Assembly (NCBI RefSeq): GCF_000220565.1
Contig: NZ_AFPM01000295.1
Location: 1-39,564 of the forward strand
Reading direction: 5' to 3'
DNA: 39,564 nucleotides
Source: Oceanicola sp. S124
GTDB taxonomy: Bacteria > Pseudomonadota > Alphaproteobacteria > Rhodobacterales > Rhodobacteraceae
The position numbers and the translations under genes were made by a program. The notes under the pieces were generated by a model. The model saw only the letters and a program-made list of their open reading frames with translations. It ran no database searches and was not told the origin of the DNA. Positions 1 to 7,974 of this stretch are shown here, piece by piece; the stretch's first letter is position 1; each line of letters opens with the position of its first letter.

Positions 1-34
1 CCGTCGGATGGGGAGGGGCGTGGCGCCCCCGGGA

Positions 35-1213
35 TCAGATCCGCTCGATTGCCAGGGCGATGCCCTGGCCGCCGCCGATGCACATGGTGATCAGGGCGCG
101 CTTGCCGCCGATGCGTTCGAGTTCATAGAGCGCCTTGACGGTGATGATGGCGCCGGTGGCGCCGACCGGGTGACCAAGCGCGATGGCGCCGCCGTTCGGG
201 TTCACCCTGGCGGTGTCCAGGCCCAGGGCGCGGTTCACCGCGATGGCCTGGGCGGCGAAGGCCTCATTCGACTCGATTACATCGAAGTCAGAGGCCGAAA
301 GGCCGGTCTTTTCCAGCAGTTTCCGCACGGCGGGGATCGGGCCGATCCCCATCACCTCCGGGCGCACCCCGGCATGGGCGTAGCCCAGGACGCGCGCCTT
401 GGGAGTGAGGCCCTGTGCCTCGGCGACCGAGGCGCGGGCCAGCACCAGTGCCGCCGCCCCGTCGTTCAGGCCCGAGGCATTGCCCGCCGTCACCGTGCCG
501 TCCTTGCGGAAGGCCGGGCGCAGCCCTGCCAGCGCCTCGGCGGTGGTCGTGGGCTTGGGGTGCTCGTCGGTGGTAAACTCGACCTCCTGGCGTTTCACCT
601 TCACCGTGACCGGCACGATCTGGCTGGCGAAATGCCCGGCCTCGATGGCCGCACCGGCCCGACGCTGGCTTTCCAGCGCGAAGGCGTCCTGGTCCTCGCG
701 CGTGATCGTGGTCTCGGCGGCGACGTTTTCGGCGGTGATGCCCATGTGGCCGGTGCCGAAGGGGCAGTTCAGCGCCCCCAGCATCATGTCCAGCGTCTTG
801 ATGTCGCCCATCTTGGCGCCCCAGCGTTGGCTGGGCACGATGTAGGGCGAGCGCGACATGCTCTCGGCCCCGCCTGCCAGGGCGAAATCCGCATCCCCCA
901 GCATCAGCGACTGCACCGCCGAGACGATGGCCTGCGCGCCCGAGCCGCAGAGGCGGTTGACGTTCATCGCCGGGGTCGTCTCGGGGATGCCGGCCTGCAT
1001 GGCGGCAACGCGCGAGAGGTACATGTCGCGCGGTTCGGTGTTGATCACATGGCCGAAGACCACGTGGCCGATCTGGCCGCCCTCGACGCCGGCGCGCTCC
1101 AGTGCGGCCTTGGCCACGGTCGTGCCCAGCTCGATCGGCGGCACATCCGCCAGGCTGCCGCCGAAGGTGCCGATGGCGGTGCGTGCGCCGCCCAGAATGA
1201 CGATATCGTCCAT
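35..1213 (-). CDS. Acetyl-CoA C-acetyltransferase (thiolase, PhaA/AtoB type)
   Basis: A cytosolic thiolase that condenses two acetyl-CoA to acetoacetyl-CoA or runs the reverse cleavage. At 392 residues it has the usual family length. The acylated nucleophile is Cys89 in [10 protein letters not shown]; the catalytic His348 lies in [15 protein letters not shown] and the second Cys378 in CIGGGQGIA. All three active-site elements are intact. The start is preceded by a good Shine-Dalgarno (GGGAGGA). In Rhodobacteraceae such a gene is often followed by the acetoacetyl-CoA reductase phaB, which would lie beyond the left edge here, so a role in polyhydroxybutyrate synthesis is inferred and a beta-oxidation role is not excluded. 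A short hairpin overlaps its ribosome binding site. Confidence 0.95.
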   Translation of the reverse strand: MDDIVILGGARTAIGTFGGSLADVPPIELGTTVAKAALERAGVEGGQIGHVVFGHVINTEPRDMYLSRVAAMQAGIPETTPAMNVNRLCGSGAQAIVSAVQSLMLGDADFALAGGAESMSRSPYIVPSQRWGAKMGDIKTLDMMLGALNCPFGTGHMGITAENVAAETTITREDQDAFALESQRRAGAAIEAGHFASQIVPVTVKVKRQEVEFTTDEHPKPTTTAEALAGLRPAFRKDGTVTAGNASGLNDGAAALVLARASVAEAQGLTPKARVLGYAHAGVRPEVMGIGPIPAVRKLLEKTGLSASDFDVIESNEAFAAQAIAVNRALGLDTARVNPNGGAIALGHPVGATGAIITVKALYELERIGGKRALITMCIGGGQGIALAIERI

Positions 1214-1221
1214 GAGATCCT

Positions 1222-1238
1222 CCCGAATACAGTTCGGG
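1222..1238 (-). promoter_or_regulatory. Hairpin overlapping the thiolase ribosome binding site
   Basis: Read on the minus strand, arms CCCGAA and TTCGGG surround the loop CTGTA. The 3' arm shares its last GGG with the GGGAGGA Shine-Dalgarno of the thiolase gene, whose ATG begins 9 bases further on. Pairing could modulate access of ribosomes. The structure is seen; a regulatory role is inference. Confidence 0.35.
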
Positions 1239-1282
1239 CGGAGAGTATCACCCGCCGCGGCGCCCGCGACAGTGACGTTTCG

Positions 1283-2044
1283 TTACGCCGTCGCGGGGCT
1301 TGGCAGCAGCGGCTGGCGGCCCCTGTCACTCAGCACGAAGGCCTGGGTGCCCTCGAAGGCCACGCAGCTGAGGTAGCGCGGCGCCGGGTTGGCACCCGCC
1401 CCGGTGTCGATGTCGATGCGGTTGCCGAAATGGGTCGGCGCGGGGACGATGGTATGGCCGTGCACCACCAGCCAGGGATGCGGGCCGTCCTCGGCGTAGA
1501 AATCCTCGCGGATCCAGATCAGGTCCTGCTCGGCCTGCTCCTCCAGCGCGATGCCCGGGCGGATGCCCGCATGGACGAACAGCAGCCCCGGGCGCTGCTG
1601 CCACAGGGGCAGGCTTTCGAGGAAGGCGCGGTGTTCGGCGGGGACCTTTTCCTGCGCCTCGGCGAACAGGTCTTCGGGGGCGCGGTCGATGCCCGTGGCG
1701 ATGCCGTAGCTTTCCAGCGTGGCACAGCCGCCCAGCAAGTGGTGGGTCCAGCCGTTGCCGGACTTGATCGCCGGGTCGTGCAGCTCTCCGTTGCGCAGGA
1801 AGCGCAGGAACATCGTGTCGTGGTTGCCCCGGATCACCGTCCAGCGCCGGCCCTCGGCCCGGCCCGCGATCAGCCGCTCCAGCACCTGCCGCGCGGCGGG
1901 CCCACGGTCGACCAGGTCGCCGAGGAAGATCACCTCGTCCGCGCCGCCGGGGCCGGTGTCGCCGCCATCGGCGTCGATCTTGGCCAGAACTTCGTCCAGC
2001 ATCCCGATCTGTCCGTGAATGTCACCGATGGCATAGAGGGTCAT
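1283..2044 (-). CDS. Metallophosphoesterase, Ser/Thr protein phosphatase (PPP-like) family
   Basis: A calcineurin-like phosphoesterase of 253 residues, similar in size to bacterial PrpA/ApaH-like enzymes. The dimetal signatures occur in order: GDIHG at residues 7-11, GDLVDRG at 42-48, GNHD at 73-76, and a late VHGHT near the C terminus. These bind two divalent metals and the phosphate. The frame is open far upstream, but the ATG at 2044 places GDIHG near the N terminus as is usual for the family. Substrate cannot be read from sequence: phosphoprotein, diadenosine polyphosphate or another phosphoester are all possible. It sits 69 bp upstream of the thiolase start on the same strand, so co-transcription is possible. 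Confidence 0.9.
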   Translation of the reverse strand: MTLYAIGDIHGQIGMLDEVLAKIDADGGDTGPGGADEVIFLGDLVDRGPAARQVLERLIAGRAEGRRWTVIRGNHDTMFLRFLRNGELHDPAIKSGNGWTHHLLGGCATLESYGIATGIDRAPEDLFAEAQEKVPAEHRAFLESLPLWQQRPGLLFVHAGIRPGIALEEQAEQDLIWIREDFYAEDGPHPWLVVHGHTIVPAPTHFGNRIDIDTGAGANPAPRYLSCVAFEGTQAFVLSDRGRQPLLPSPATA

Positions 2045-2221
2045 GGGCTTTCCTTTCCGCTCGGCCCTGTTGGAGCATGGCGCGGCGGGAATGGCCAGAG
2101 CCCCCGCGGAATTCCCGCCATGCGGACCGGAATGGTGTATACTGGAGGCAGGATATCCGGCCCCTGCCGGGGATCCGCAACCAAGAGGCGGGGCCAGGCC
2201 CCCATCCAGGGAGGACGTCAC

Positions 2222-2590
2222 GTGAAGGGCATTTCCTACTATTTCTACGCCGCCGCCGCGATCTGCGGCCTGGCGGGCATGGCCTGGGGCATCCAGATGT
2301 CGGCCAGTGGCGATCACCTGATGGCGCCGGCCCATGCCCACCTGAACCTGCTGGGCTGGGTGTCGCTGGCGATCTTCGGCACCTTCTACCAGCTCGTCCC
2401 GAAGGCCGCCGAGGGGATCCTGCCGAAGATCCACCTCGGCCTTGCCGTGGTCGGCATCGTGGTGATCGTGCCCGGCATCGCCCAGGCCCTGAACCAGACC
2501 GGAGAGACCCTTGCCAAGCTCGGCTCTCTGCTGACGATCCTGTCGATGCTGGTCTTCACCTACACGGTGCTGTTCCGCGGCCGCGCCTGA
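2222..2590 (+). CDS. Small membrane protein related to heme-copper oxidase subunit I
   Basis: A 122-residue hydrophobic protein with four likely membrane segments. After the first helix it carries APAHAHLNLLGWV followed by FGTFYQLVP, resembling the heme-ligand His region of cbb3 oxidase/NO reductase subunit I (CcoN/NorB). It is far shorter than those roughly 12-helix subunits and lacks the copper-binding and later heme ligands. Short proteins of this kind are frequent in proteobacteria and are usually annotated as hypothetical or as subunit-I-like. The start is GTG at 2222, chosen because a GGGAGGA box lies just upstream; no ATG precedes the first helix. It is transcribed divergently from the phosphoesterase gene. 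Function is unknown; heme binding through the HAH motif is inference. Confidence 0.75.
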   Translation: MKGISYYFYAAAAICGLAGMAWGIQMSASGDHLMAPAHAHLNLLGWVSLAIFGTFYQLVPKAAEGILPKIHLGLAVVGIVVIVPGIAQALNQTGETLAKLGSLLTILSMLVFTYTVLFRGRA

Positions 2591-2603
2591 GCCCCGGCGG
2601 GTC

Positions 2604-3494
2604 TTACAGGTCGGGGAAAATCAGCGAGCGGTGGATCGTCGCCCCGGCCCAGGCCCCGTCAGCCACCGCCAGTGATACGGAATGCGGCATCCGTGCCGCA
2701 TCTCCGCAGGCATAGGCGCCGGGGATCGAGGTCTCTTTCATCTCGCTCGTCTGCACCTGTGTGCCCATGGGAGTCTCCTGCAGCGCGCAGCCCATCTCTT
2801 CGGCCAGCGGCGTTGCCGGGCTTGTGGTCGTCGCCACGAAGAAACCGGCGAAGGACAGCACCCGGCCATCGCTCAGCTCTGCATCGGCGGCGCCGGTCAG
2901 CCGGGCGATCGGCGTCTCTTCGATCTGCACGCCCTTGGTCTGAAGCTCCGCCCGCCCCTCGGCATCAAGCATCAAGGCCCCGTTGGTCAGCAGCGTCACC
3001 TGCCCCCATTCCGGCAGCATCAGCGCCTGGTGCAGGGAATTCGGCCCGGTGGCGATCACGCCGAGGGCGCCCATCTCCAGCTCGTAGCCATGGCAATAGG
3101 GGCAGTGGAAGGCGTGTTTCCCCCAGCGGTCGGAAAGGCCCTCGACAGCCGGCAGCGCATCCTTGACCCCCGTGGCAAAGAGCAGCCGGCGCCCCTGGTG
3201 GCGAATGCCGTCGGCGGTCAGCACCTCGAAGGCATCGCGGCTGCCGCCGGCGGCCACGGCCTCGCCCTCGATCCAGGTCAGGGTCTTGTAACGCAAAAGC
3301 TGGTCCCGGGCCTCGGCTGCGATCCGGCCGGGATCCACCCCATCCTGCCCGAGGAACCCGTGCGAGGCCTCGGCAAACCGATTGCGGCACTGGCCCGCAT
3401 CGATCACGAGCACAGAACGGCGGGCGCGCAGAAGTTGCAGGGCGGCTGCCATTCCGGCGTAGCTGCCCCCGATGACGATCACGTCATGGGTCAT
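2604..3494 (-). CDS. FAD-dependent disulfide/dithiol oxidoreductase (thioredoxin reductase-like, GliT-type CxxC)
   Basis: A 296-residue two-dinucleotide-binding-domain flavoprotein. The FAD loop is GGSYAG at residues 9-14. The redox-active pair is Cys131/Cys134 in HCPYCHGYE, followed by VIATG of the NAD(P)H domain; the C-terminal FAD motif is ACGDAARMPHSV. True thioredoxin reductases usually read CATC, whereas CxxCHGYE is the form found in the GliT/HlmI/DepH-like dithiol oxidase branch, so the partner may be a small dithiol or a dedicated protein rather than thioredoxin. The start lies 4 bases after the stop of the Rrf2 gene, so the two form an operon and the enzyme is probably under control of that regulator. 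Confidence 0.88.
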   Translation of the reverse strand: MTHDVIVIGGSYAGMAAALQLLRARRSVLVIDAGQCRNRFAEASHGFLGQDGVDPGRIAAEARDQLLRYKTLTWIEGEAVAAGGSRDAFEVLTADGIRHQGRRLLFATGVKDALPAVEGLSDRWGKHAFHCPYCHGYELEMGALGVIATGPNSLHQALMLPEWGQVTLLTNGALMLDAEGRAELQTKGVQIEETPIARLTGAADAELSDGRVLSFAGFFVATTTSPATPLAEEMGCALQETPMGTQVQTSEMKETSIPGAYACGDAARMPHSVSLAVADGAWAGATIHRSLIFPDL

Positions 3495-3498
3495 GTTG

Positions 3499-3942
3499 TC
3501 AGTCCTTTGCGGCTTTCCTTTCCCTGTGCCGCCGGGCGAAATCCTTCGCCAGATCGGCCAGGGTGACATGGGCAAAGCGGTTCAGCAGCAGGGCCTCGGC
3601 CTCGTCGAAGGCATCGTCGAGGGCGGCGTTGACCGCCTGTTCCACCAGGCATTCCGGCGTCTCCTGCCGGTTGCCCATGGCGAAGAAGGCGGGTTCCCCC
3701 AGGGCCTCGTGCAGCTGGCGCAGGGTGACCTTGTCCAGATCCGCCGTGATCCGCCATCCGCCCGAGGGCCCGCGGTCGCTGTCCACCAGCCCCTGCTTGC
3801 GCAGGAGGCCCATGGTGCGGCGCACCACGACCGGGTTGGTGCCCAGGCATTGCGCCAGGGCGTCCGACGTCATGCGTCCGTCATGCTCTGCCATGTGCAG
3901 GAGGGCATGGAGGACCGAGGATAGTCTGCTGTCTCGCTTCAT
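3499..3942 (-). CDS. Rrf2-family transcriptional regulator
   Basis: A 147-residue Rrf2 protein with an N-terminal winged helix-turn-helix (about residues 5-65, including LGTNPVVVRRTMGLLRKQGL and the wing RGPSGGWRI), then a dimerisation helix. The family often holds a 2Fe-2S or 4Fe-4S cluster with three cysteines near residues 90-110. Here only Cys32 and Cys98 are present, so the canonical three-Cys cluster cannot form; thiol-based sensing or a non-cluster mode is more likely. It heads a two-gene operon with the flavin oxidoreductase. The short inverted repeat GTAAC/GTTAC immediately upstream of its start could be an autoregulatory operator. Confidence 0.92.
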   Translation of the reverse strand: MKRDSRLSSVLHALLHMAEHDGRMTSDALAQCLGTNPVVVRRTMGLLRKQGLVDSDRGPSGGWRITADLDKVTLRQLHEALGEPAFFAMGNRQETPECLVEQAVNAALDDAFDEAEALLLNRFAHVTLADLAKDFARRHRERKAAKD

Positions 3943-3959
3943 GTAACTTTATATGTTAC
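3943..3959 (-). promoter_or_regulatory. Putative Rrf2 operator (inverted repeat)
   Basis: GTAAC and GTTAC flank a 7-base AT-rich spacer directly upstream of the Rrf2 start codon. It is one of the few AT-rich spots in this GC-rich stretch, lies where an autorepressor would block transcription, and overlaps the last bases of the preceding GNAT gene. The repeat is seen; the operator role is inferred. Confidence 0.4.
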
Positions 3960-4474
3960 GATTCGCCGGAGGTTTCAAGAGGCGGTGCCAAGTCATCATC
4001 CCAGGTCCAGAGGCTCAGCTCTTCCTTGCGGCCCTGCCAGGGCGACCCGCGTCGCACCATGCCGAGGGCGGCGTTCATCTTGCGCACGCCCTCGCGGCCG
4101 GTGACGCTGTAGGTCGGGCGACAGCCGCGGTCGCGGGCCTCCTGCATGATCCGGAACGACAGGCCCTGGCCCCGATAGTCCGGGTCGATGCAGAGAAATC
4201 CCAGCTCGCTGCGCCGCCAACTGGGTTTCAGGGACACCCCGGCGGTGCGGAAGCTGCGGCGCTGGTGGCGGCGGCTGACCCGCTTCAGGGCGACGGTACC
4301 GACCAGCCTGTCGCCCTCGTACATCAGCAGGATCCAGCGCAGGCGCCGCAGCCGGCGGCGCATCTGGTCGACACTCAGACCTGTACCGGCATGTTCGGCA
4401 AGAAAGACAGCGACCTGTCGCCGCGTATCGCGTGCCAGACTGCGGGGCCTGCCCGCCCAGAAAACATGAACCAT
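3956..4474 (-). CDS. GNAT-family N-acetyltransferase
   Basis: A 172-residue protein with the GNAT acetyl-CoA fold. Beta-4 reads LGFLCIDPDYRG and leads into the pyrophosphate-binding loop RGQGLSFRIM (Q/RxxGxG/A-type), followed by helix 3. The N-terminal part is very basic (a QMRRRLRRLRW segment and a SRRHQRRSF segment), which may indicate a nucleic-acid or acidic partner but does not define a substrate. It is on the same strand as the Rrf2 pair, ending inside the inverted repeat before that gene, so it may be transcribed through into it. No strong Shine-Dalgarno precedes the ATG. Acceptor unknown. Confidence 0.8.
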   Translation of the reverse strand: MVHVFWAGRPRSLARDTRRQVAVFLAEHAGTGLSVDQMRRRLRRLRWILLMYEGDRLVGTVALKRVSRRHQRRSFRTAGVSLKPSWRRSELGFLCIDPDYRGQGLSFRIMQEARDRGCRPTYSVTGREGVRKMNAALGMVRRGSPWQGRKEELSLWTWDDDLAPPLETSGES

Positions 4475-4575
4475 CTACCCACCCGGATTACGCGTCGGAC
4501 AACATACTTTCCGGCGGGTCTATCTTAGTGGTGCGGTGATGTCATGCCCCTTGGCGCCAGGCAAACAAAGGTGCA

Positions 4576-4610
4576 AAAATGCAAAGGGGCCGCCCCGAAG
4601 GACGGCCCCC
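4576..4610 (-). terminator. Rho-independent terminator of serA
   Basis: On the minus strand, arms GGGGCCGTCC and GGGCGGCCCC close on a TTCG tetraloop (one G-T wobble) and are followed by TTTGCATTTTT. It begins 24 bases after the serA stop codon. The C(UUCG)G loop plus U-rich tail is a textbook intrinsic terminator. Confidence 0.9.
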
Positions 4611-4633
4611 GCAAAGTGGATGTCAGCCCCGGA

Positions 4634-6226
4634 TCAGAGCGTGAATTCCAGCGGGCGGATCTGCTGGAACAGGCCGGTCTCGCGCAGCGCCTTGATGACT
4701 TCCGGCTTGGCCTTCTCGTCGAGGTACAGAAGCGCGATGGCGCTCTGGCCCGTCTTGGTGCGGCCAAGGGTGAAGTTGGCGATGTTCTGGCCGTTCTGGC
4801 CCAGGGTGGTGCCCAGGGTGCCGATGACGCCCGGCACGTCCTCGTTGGTGGTGTAGAGCATGTGCTCGCCCACCTCGGCGTCGATGTTGATGCCCTTGAT
4901 CTGGATGAAGCGCGGCTTCCCATCCGAGAAGACGGTGCCCGCGCAGGAGCGTTCCCGCTCGGGCGTGACGATGGTCACCTTGATGTAGCCGTCGAAGGTG
5001 CCGCCCTTGGCCTGCGAGGTGGTCGAGATCTGCACGCCACGCTCCTTCGCCACCACGGGGGCGGAAACCAGGTTCACGTCCGGGTTGGCCTTCTTCAGGA
5101 TACCGGCGATCACCGAGCAGTTCAGCGCCGCCAGGTTCATCTCGGAGGCCACACCATCATAGAGGATGTTGATGGCGTTGATCGGCTCGTCGGTCAGCTG
5201 GCCGATGAAATTGCCGATATGGCCGGCCAGCTGGACCCAGGGGCCCATGATCTTGGCTTCCTCGGCGGTCATCGAGGGCATGTTCAGCGCGTTCTCGACA
5301 GCACCGTCCAGCAGGTAGTTGGCCATCTGCTCGGCCACCTGCAGGGCGACGTTTTCCTGCGCCTCGGTGGTGGCGGCGCCCAGGTGCGGGGTGCAGACCA
5401 CGTTGGGCAGGTTGAACAGCGGGTTCTCGGTGGCAGGCTCTTCGGCGAAGACGTCGAAGGCGGCGCCTGCGACATGGCCGGACTTCAGCAGCTCGGCCAG
5501 CGCGGCCTCATCGACCAGGCCGCCACGGGCACAGTTGATGATGCGGACGCCCTTCTTGGTCTTGGCCAGGTTCTCGGCCGAGAGGATGTTGGCGGTCTGC
5601 TCGGTATAGGGCACGTGCAGGGTGATGAAGTCGGCGCGGGACAGCAGCTCGTCCAGCTCGACCTTCTCGACGCCCATCTTCCTGGCCTTTTCCTCGCCCA
5701 GGAAGGGATCGTAGGCGACGACCTTCATCTTCAGGCCAAGGGCGCGGTTGCAGACGATGCCGCCGATGTTGCCGGCGCCGATGACGCCCAGGGTCTTGCC
5801 GGTCAGCTCGACGCCCATGAACTTCGACTTCTCCCACTTGCCGGCGTGGGTGCTGGCAGAGGCCTCGGGGATCTGGCGCGCCACGGCGAACATCATCGCG
5901 ATGGCGTGCTCGGCGGTGGTGATCATGTTGCCGAAGGGCGTGTTCATGACGATCACGCCTTTCTTGGAGGCCGCTTCCTTGTCGATGTTGTCGGTGCCGA
6001 TGCCGGCGCGGCCGATCACCTTGAGGTTGGTGGCGTTCTCGAGGATCTTCTCGGTGACCTTGGTGGCCGAGCGGATCGCCAGGCCGTCATACTGGCCGAT
6101 GACCTCGGCCAGCTTGTCCTTGTCCTTGCCGAGGTTGGGCTGGAAGTCGACCTCGATGCCGCGATCCTTGAAGATCTGCACGGCGGCGTCGGAAAGCTTG
6201 TCGGAAATCAGAACTTTGGGGGCCAT
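4634..6226 (-). CDS. serA: D-3-phosphoglycerate dehydrogenase
   Basis: First enzyme of the phosphorylated serine pathway: it oxidises 3-phosphoglycerate to 3-phosphohydroxypyruvate with NAD+. The 530-residue length is that of the long (type I) SerA with an intervening domain and a C-terminal ACT domain. Visible elements are the NAD-binding GAGNIG at 150-155, the substrate Arg234 in NCARGGLVDE, Glu263 in FAEEP, the catalytic His281 in TPHLGAAT, and the ACT domain (NEDVPGVIGTLG) over the last 75 residues. The open frame extends upstream, but the ATG at 6226 is preceded by AAGGAG and matches the family N terminus. It lies downstream of serC on the same strand, separated by 143 bp that contain a REP-like palindrome. 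Confidence 0.98.
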   Translation of the reverse strand: MAPKVLISDKLSDAAVQIFKDRGIEVDFQPNLGKDKDKLAEVIGQYDGLAIRSATKVTEKILENATNLKVIGRAGIGTDNIDKEAASKKGVIVMNTPFGNMITTAEHAIAMMFAVARQIPEASASTHAGKWEKSKFMGVELTGKTLGVIGAGNIGGIVCNRALGLKMKVVAYDPFLGEEKARKMGVEKVELDELLSRADFITLHVPYTEQTANILSAENLAKTKKGVRIINCARGGLVDEAALAELLKSGHVAGAAFDVFAEEPATENPLFNLPNVVCTPHLGAATTEAQENVALQVAEQMANYLLDGAVENALNMPSMTAEEAKIMGPWVQLAGHIGNFIGQLTDEPINAINILYDGVASEMNLAALNCSVIAGILKKANPDVNLVSAPVVAKERGVQISTTSQAKGGTFDGYIKVTIVTPERERSCAGTVFSDGKPRFIQIKGINIDAEVGEHMLYTTNEDVPGVIGTLGTTLGQNGQNIANFTLGRTKTGQSAIALLYLDEKAKPEVIKALRETGLFQQIRPLEFTL

Positions 6227-6305
6227 CTTGGGCGCTCCTTCAAAAGTCGGGATTTGAGGGGGACGGAGCGCGGGGAACTCCGCGCCCTCGGGATATCCGG
6301 GGGAA

Positions 6306-6358
6306 GGTGGGTTGGCACCCACCCTACGACCTTTGCGTAGGGTGGGAGATATCCCACC
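6306..6358. repeat. REP-like palindromic doublet, copy A (serC-serA spacer)
   Basis: Two hairpin modules face tail to tail. The first is GGTGGGT-TGGC-ACCCACC followed by CTACG; after the spacer ACCTTTG comes CGTAG followed by GGTGGGA-GATA-TCCCACC. The inner CTACG and CGTAG are themselves complementary. The same module, a CGTAG tag plus a 7-bp-stem hairpin with a 4-base loop, recurs in opposite arrangement at 8878-8937. This is the architecture of REP/BIME elements in bacterial intergenic DNA. Confidence 0.85.
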
Positions 6359-6369
6359 TATGGCAGCGC

Positions 6370-7512
6370 TTACTGCGCGGCGATCTCGGCCTCGAAGGCC
6401 CATTCGAGCCAGGGCATCAGGGCCTCCAGGTCGGCGGTCTCGACCGTGGCACCACACCAGATCCGCAGACCGGCGGGGGCGTCGCGGTAGGCACCGATAT
6501 CCAGCGCCACGCCTTCGGCCTCAAGCCGCTTGGCAACGGCCTTGGCGAAGGTGGCACCGTCCTTGATGCGGTCGTCGGTGAACTTCAGGCAGACCGAGGT
6601 GTTGGAGCGCGTTGCCGGGTCATTGGCCAGGTTGGCGATCCAGTCACGGGTCTCGCAGAAGTCCCAGATCACCTTGGCATTGGCATCGGCGCGGCCCATC
6701 AGGCCCTTCAGGCCGCCAACGGACTTGGCCCAGTCCAGAGCGACCAAGTAATCCTCGACCGCCAGCATGGAGGGGGTGTTGATGGTCTCGCCCTTGAAGA
6801 TGCCGTCGATCAGCTTGCCGCCCTTGGTCAGGCGGAAGATCTTCGGCATCGGCCAGGCGGGGGTGTAGCTTTCCAGCCGCTCGACGGCGCGGGGGCTGAG
6901 GATCAGCATCCCGTGGGCCGCTTCGCCGCCCATCACCTTCTGCCAGGAGAAGGTCACCACATCCAGCTTGTCCCAGGGCAGGTCCTGGGCGAAGGCGGCA
7001 GAGGTCGCGTCGCAGATGGTCAGGCCGGCACGGTCGGCGGGGATCGCGTCGCCATTGGGAACGCGCACACCCGAGGTGGTGCCGTTCCAGGTGAAGACGA
7101 CATCGGTGTCGAAGTCCACATCGGCCAGGTCGACGATATCGCCGTAGTCGGCGGTCTTGACCTCGGCCTCGATCTTCAGCTGCTTGACCACGTCGGTGAC
7201 CCAGCCGGCGCCGAAGCTTTCCCAGGCCACCATGGTGGCGGGACGGGCGCCCAGCATCGACCACATGGCCATCTCGACGGCACCGGTGTCCGAGGCGGGA
7301 ACGATGCCGATCTTGTAGTCCGCGGGCACGCCCAGGATCTCGCGCGTGGTCTCGATCGCGGCTTTCAGCTTTTCCTTGCCGACGGCGGCACGGTGCGAGC
7401 GGCCAAGGGCGGCATCGGCAAGCAGGTCAAGCTGGAACTGGGGAATCTTGGCACAGGGGCCAGAAGAGAAACGCGGGTTTGCCGGCCGCGCGGCCGGAGC
7501 TTCGATAGCCAT
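6370..7512 (-). CDS. serC: Phosphoserine aminotransferase
   Basis: Second step of serine synthesis: PLP-dependent transfer of an amino group from glutamate to 3-phosphohydroxypyruvate, giving phosphoserine. The protein has 380 residues, typical of the alphaproteobacterial/methanosarcinal type of SerC. The PLP Schiff-base lysine is Lys192 in [17 protein letters not shown], preceded by the cofactor aspartate in ICDATSA. The N terminus [13 protein letters not shown] fits the family. The start at 7512 is preceded by GGAAGGA; an upstream open extension looks non-coding. A promoter with 17-bp spacing lies about 55-85 bases upstream. It is the promoter-proximal gene of a serC-serA unit and is divergent from serB. 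Confidence 0.97.
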   Translation of the reverse strand: MAIEAPAARPANPRFSSGPCAKIPQFQLDLLADAALGRSHRAAVGKEKLKAAIETTREILGVPADYKIGIVPASDTGAVEMAMWSMLGARPATMVAWESFGAGWVTDVVKQLKIEAEVKTADYGDIVDLADVDFDTDVVFTWNGTTSGVRVPNGDAIPADRAGLTICDATSAAFAQDLPWDKLDVVTFSWQKVMGGEAAHGMLILSPRAVERLESYTPAWPMPKIFRLTKGGKLIDGIFKGETINTPSMLAVEDYLVALDWAKSVGGLKGLMGRADANAKVIWDFCETRDWIANLANDPATRSNTSVCLKFTDDRIKDGATFAKAVAKRLEAEGVALDIGAYRDAPAGLRIWCGATVETADLEALMPWLEWAFEAEIAAQ

Positions 7513-7567
7513 TGCTGGTATCCTTCCAGATAATCGCCCTTCGTTGGGGAAGGGTGTCCCGCCGACC

Positions 7568-7596
7568 GCTATACGGAGCGAATCCCCCTCCCGCAA
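7568..7596 (-). promoter_or_regulatory. Putative sigma-70 promoter for serC-serA
   Basis: Read on the minus strand: -35 TTGCGG (7596-7591), 17-base spacer, -10 TATAGC (7573-7568). Transcription would start near 7561, giving a leader of about 50 bases that contains a CCCTTC/GAAGGG hairpin ahead of the Shine-Dalgarno. No experimental support. Confidence 0.5.
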
Positions 7597-7685
7597 GCCG
7601 GGAATTGTCGCAAATCGACGGCACCTCGTCGCATCCACAAAAATCAGCGCAGGCCGTGACGCCTATCGGAAACCTGCTTCCATCC

Positions 7686-7890
7686 GATGGCTGGAAATAC
7701 TGCGGGGGAGTCGCCATTCGGCGACGGGGGCGGAGCCCCCTCCCCTTCCCACCTGTCGCCCTCCGGCGACGGGGGCGGAGCCCCCTCCCCTTCCCACCTG
7801 TCGCCCTCCGGCGACGGGGGCAGCGCCCCCTTCCCTTCCCACCTGTCGCCATTCGGCGAAGGGACAGAGCCCCCTCCCCCCTTTCCAACT
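7686..7890. repeat. 45-bp tandem repeat array (about 4 units) in the serC-serB intergenic region
   Basis: Units begin at 7711, 7756, 7801 and 7846, exactly 45 bp apart; the last is degenerate. Each carries two consecutive hairpins: arms TCGCC/GGCGA, then GGGGGC-GGA-GCCCCC (loop varies), followed by a pyrimidine tail CTCCCCTTCCCACCTG. The array is introduced by GGCTGGAAATACTGCGGGGG at 7689-7708, a motif that also precedes a similar double hairpin at 29357-29415. The 463-bp spacer between serC and serB otherwise holds the serC promoter side (7513-7685) and about 85 bases before serB with only its Shine-Dalgarno recognisable. There are no unique spacers between units, so it is not a CRISPR array. 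Confidence 0.9.
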
Positions 7891-7974
7891 GCCGCTCCCC
7901 CCGCCACGGAGCCAACCACCCTTCCAACACAGACCACCGCATGCTTAAAGGCGCTCAACCGAAGGAGCCTGCGC

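Noticed and set aside
1272-1286. GTGACG/CGTTAC near-palindrome upstream of the thiolase gene as a repressor site.
   Set aside because: One mismatch, overlaps the stop codon of the phosphoesterase gene, and no known regulator could be matched to it.
4544-6340. A 598-codon open frame on the plus strand opposite serA.
   Set aside because: Shadow of serA; Asp/Gly/His-rich translation without family resemblance.
7711-7890. Possible CRISPR array because of regular 45-bp periodicity.
   Set aside because: The units are contiguous with no unique spacers, and no cas genes are in the window.
7687-7974. In-frame N-terminal extension of serB that would translate the 45-bp repeats as 15-residue units.
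   Set aside because: A strong GAAGGAG lies right before the ATG at 7975, the extension has no similarity to SerB, and its composition (Pro/Ser/Gly) follows the GC-rich hairpins. The multiple of three is noted but not sufficient.
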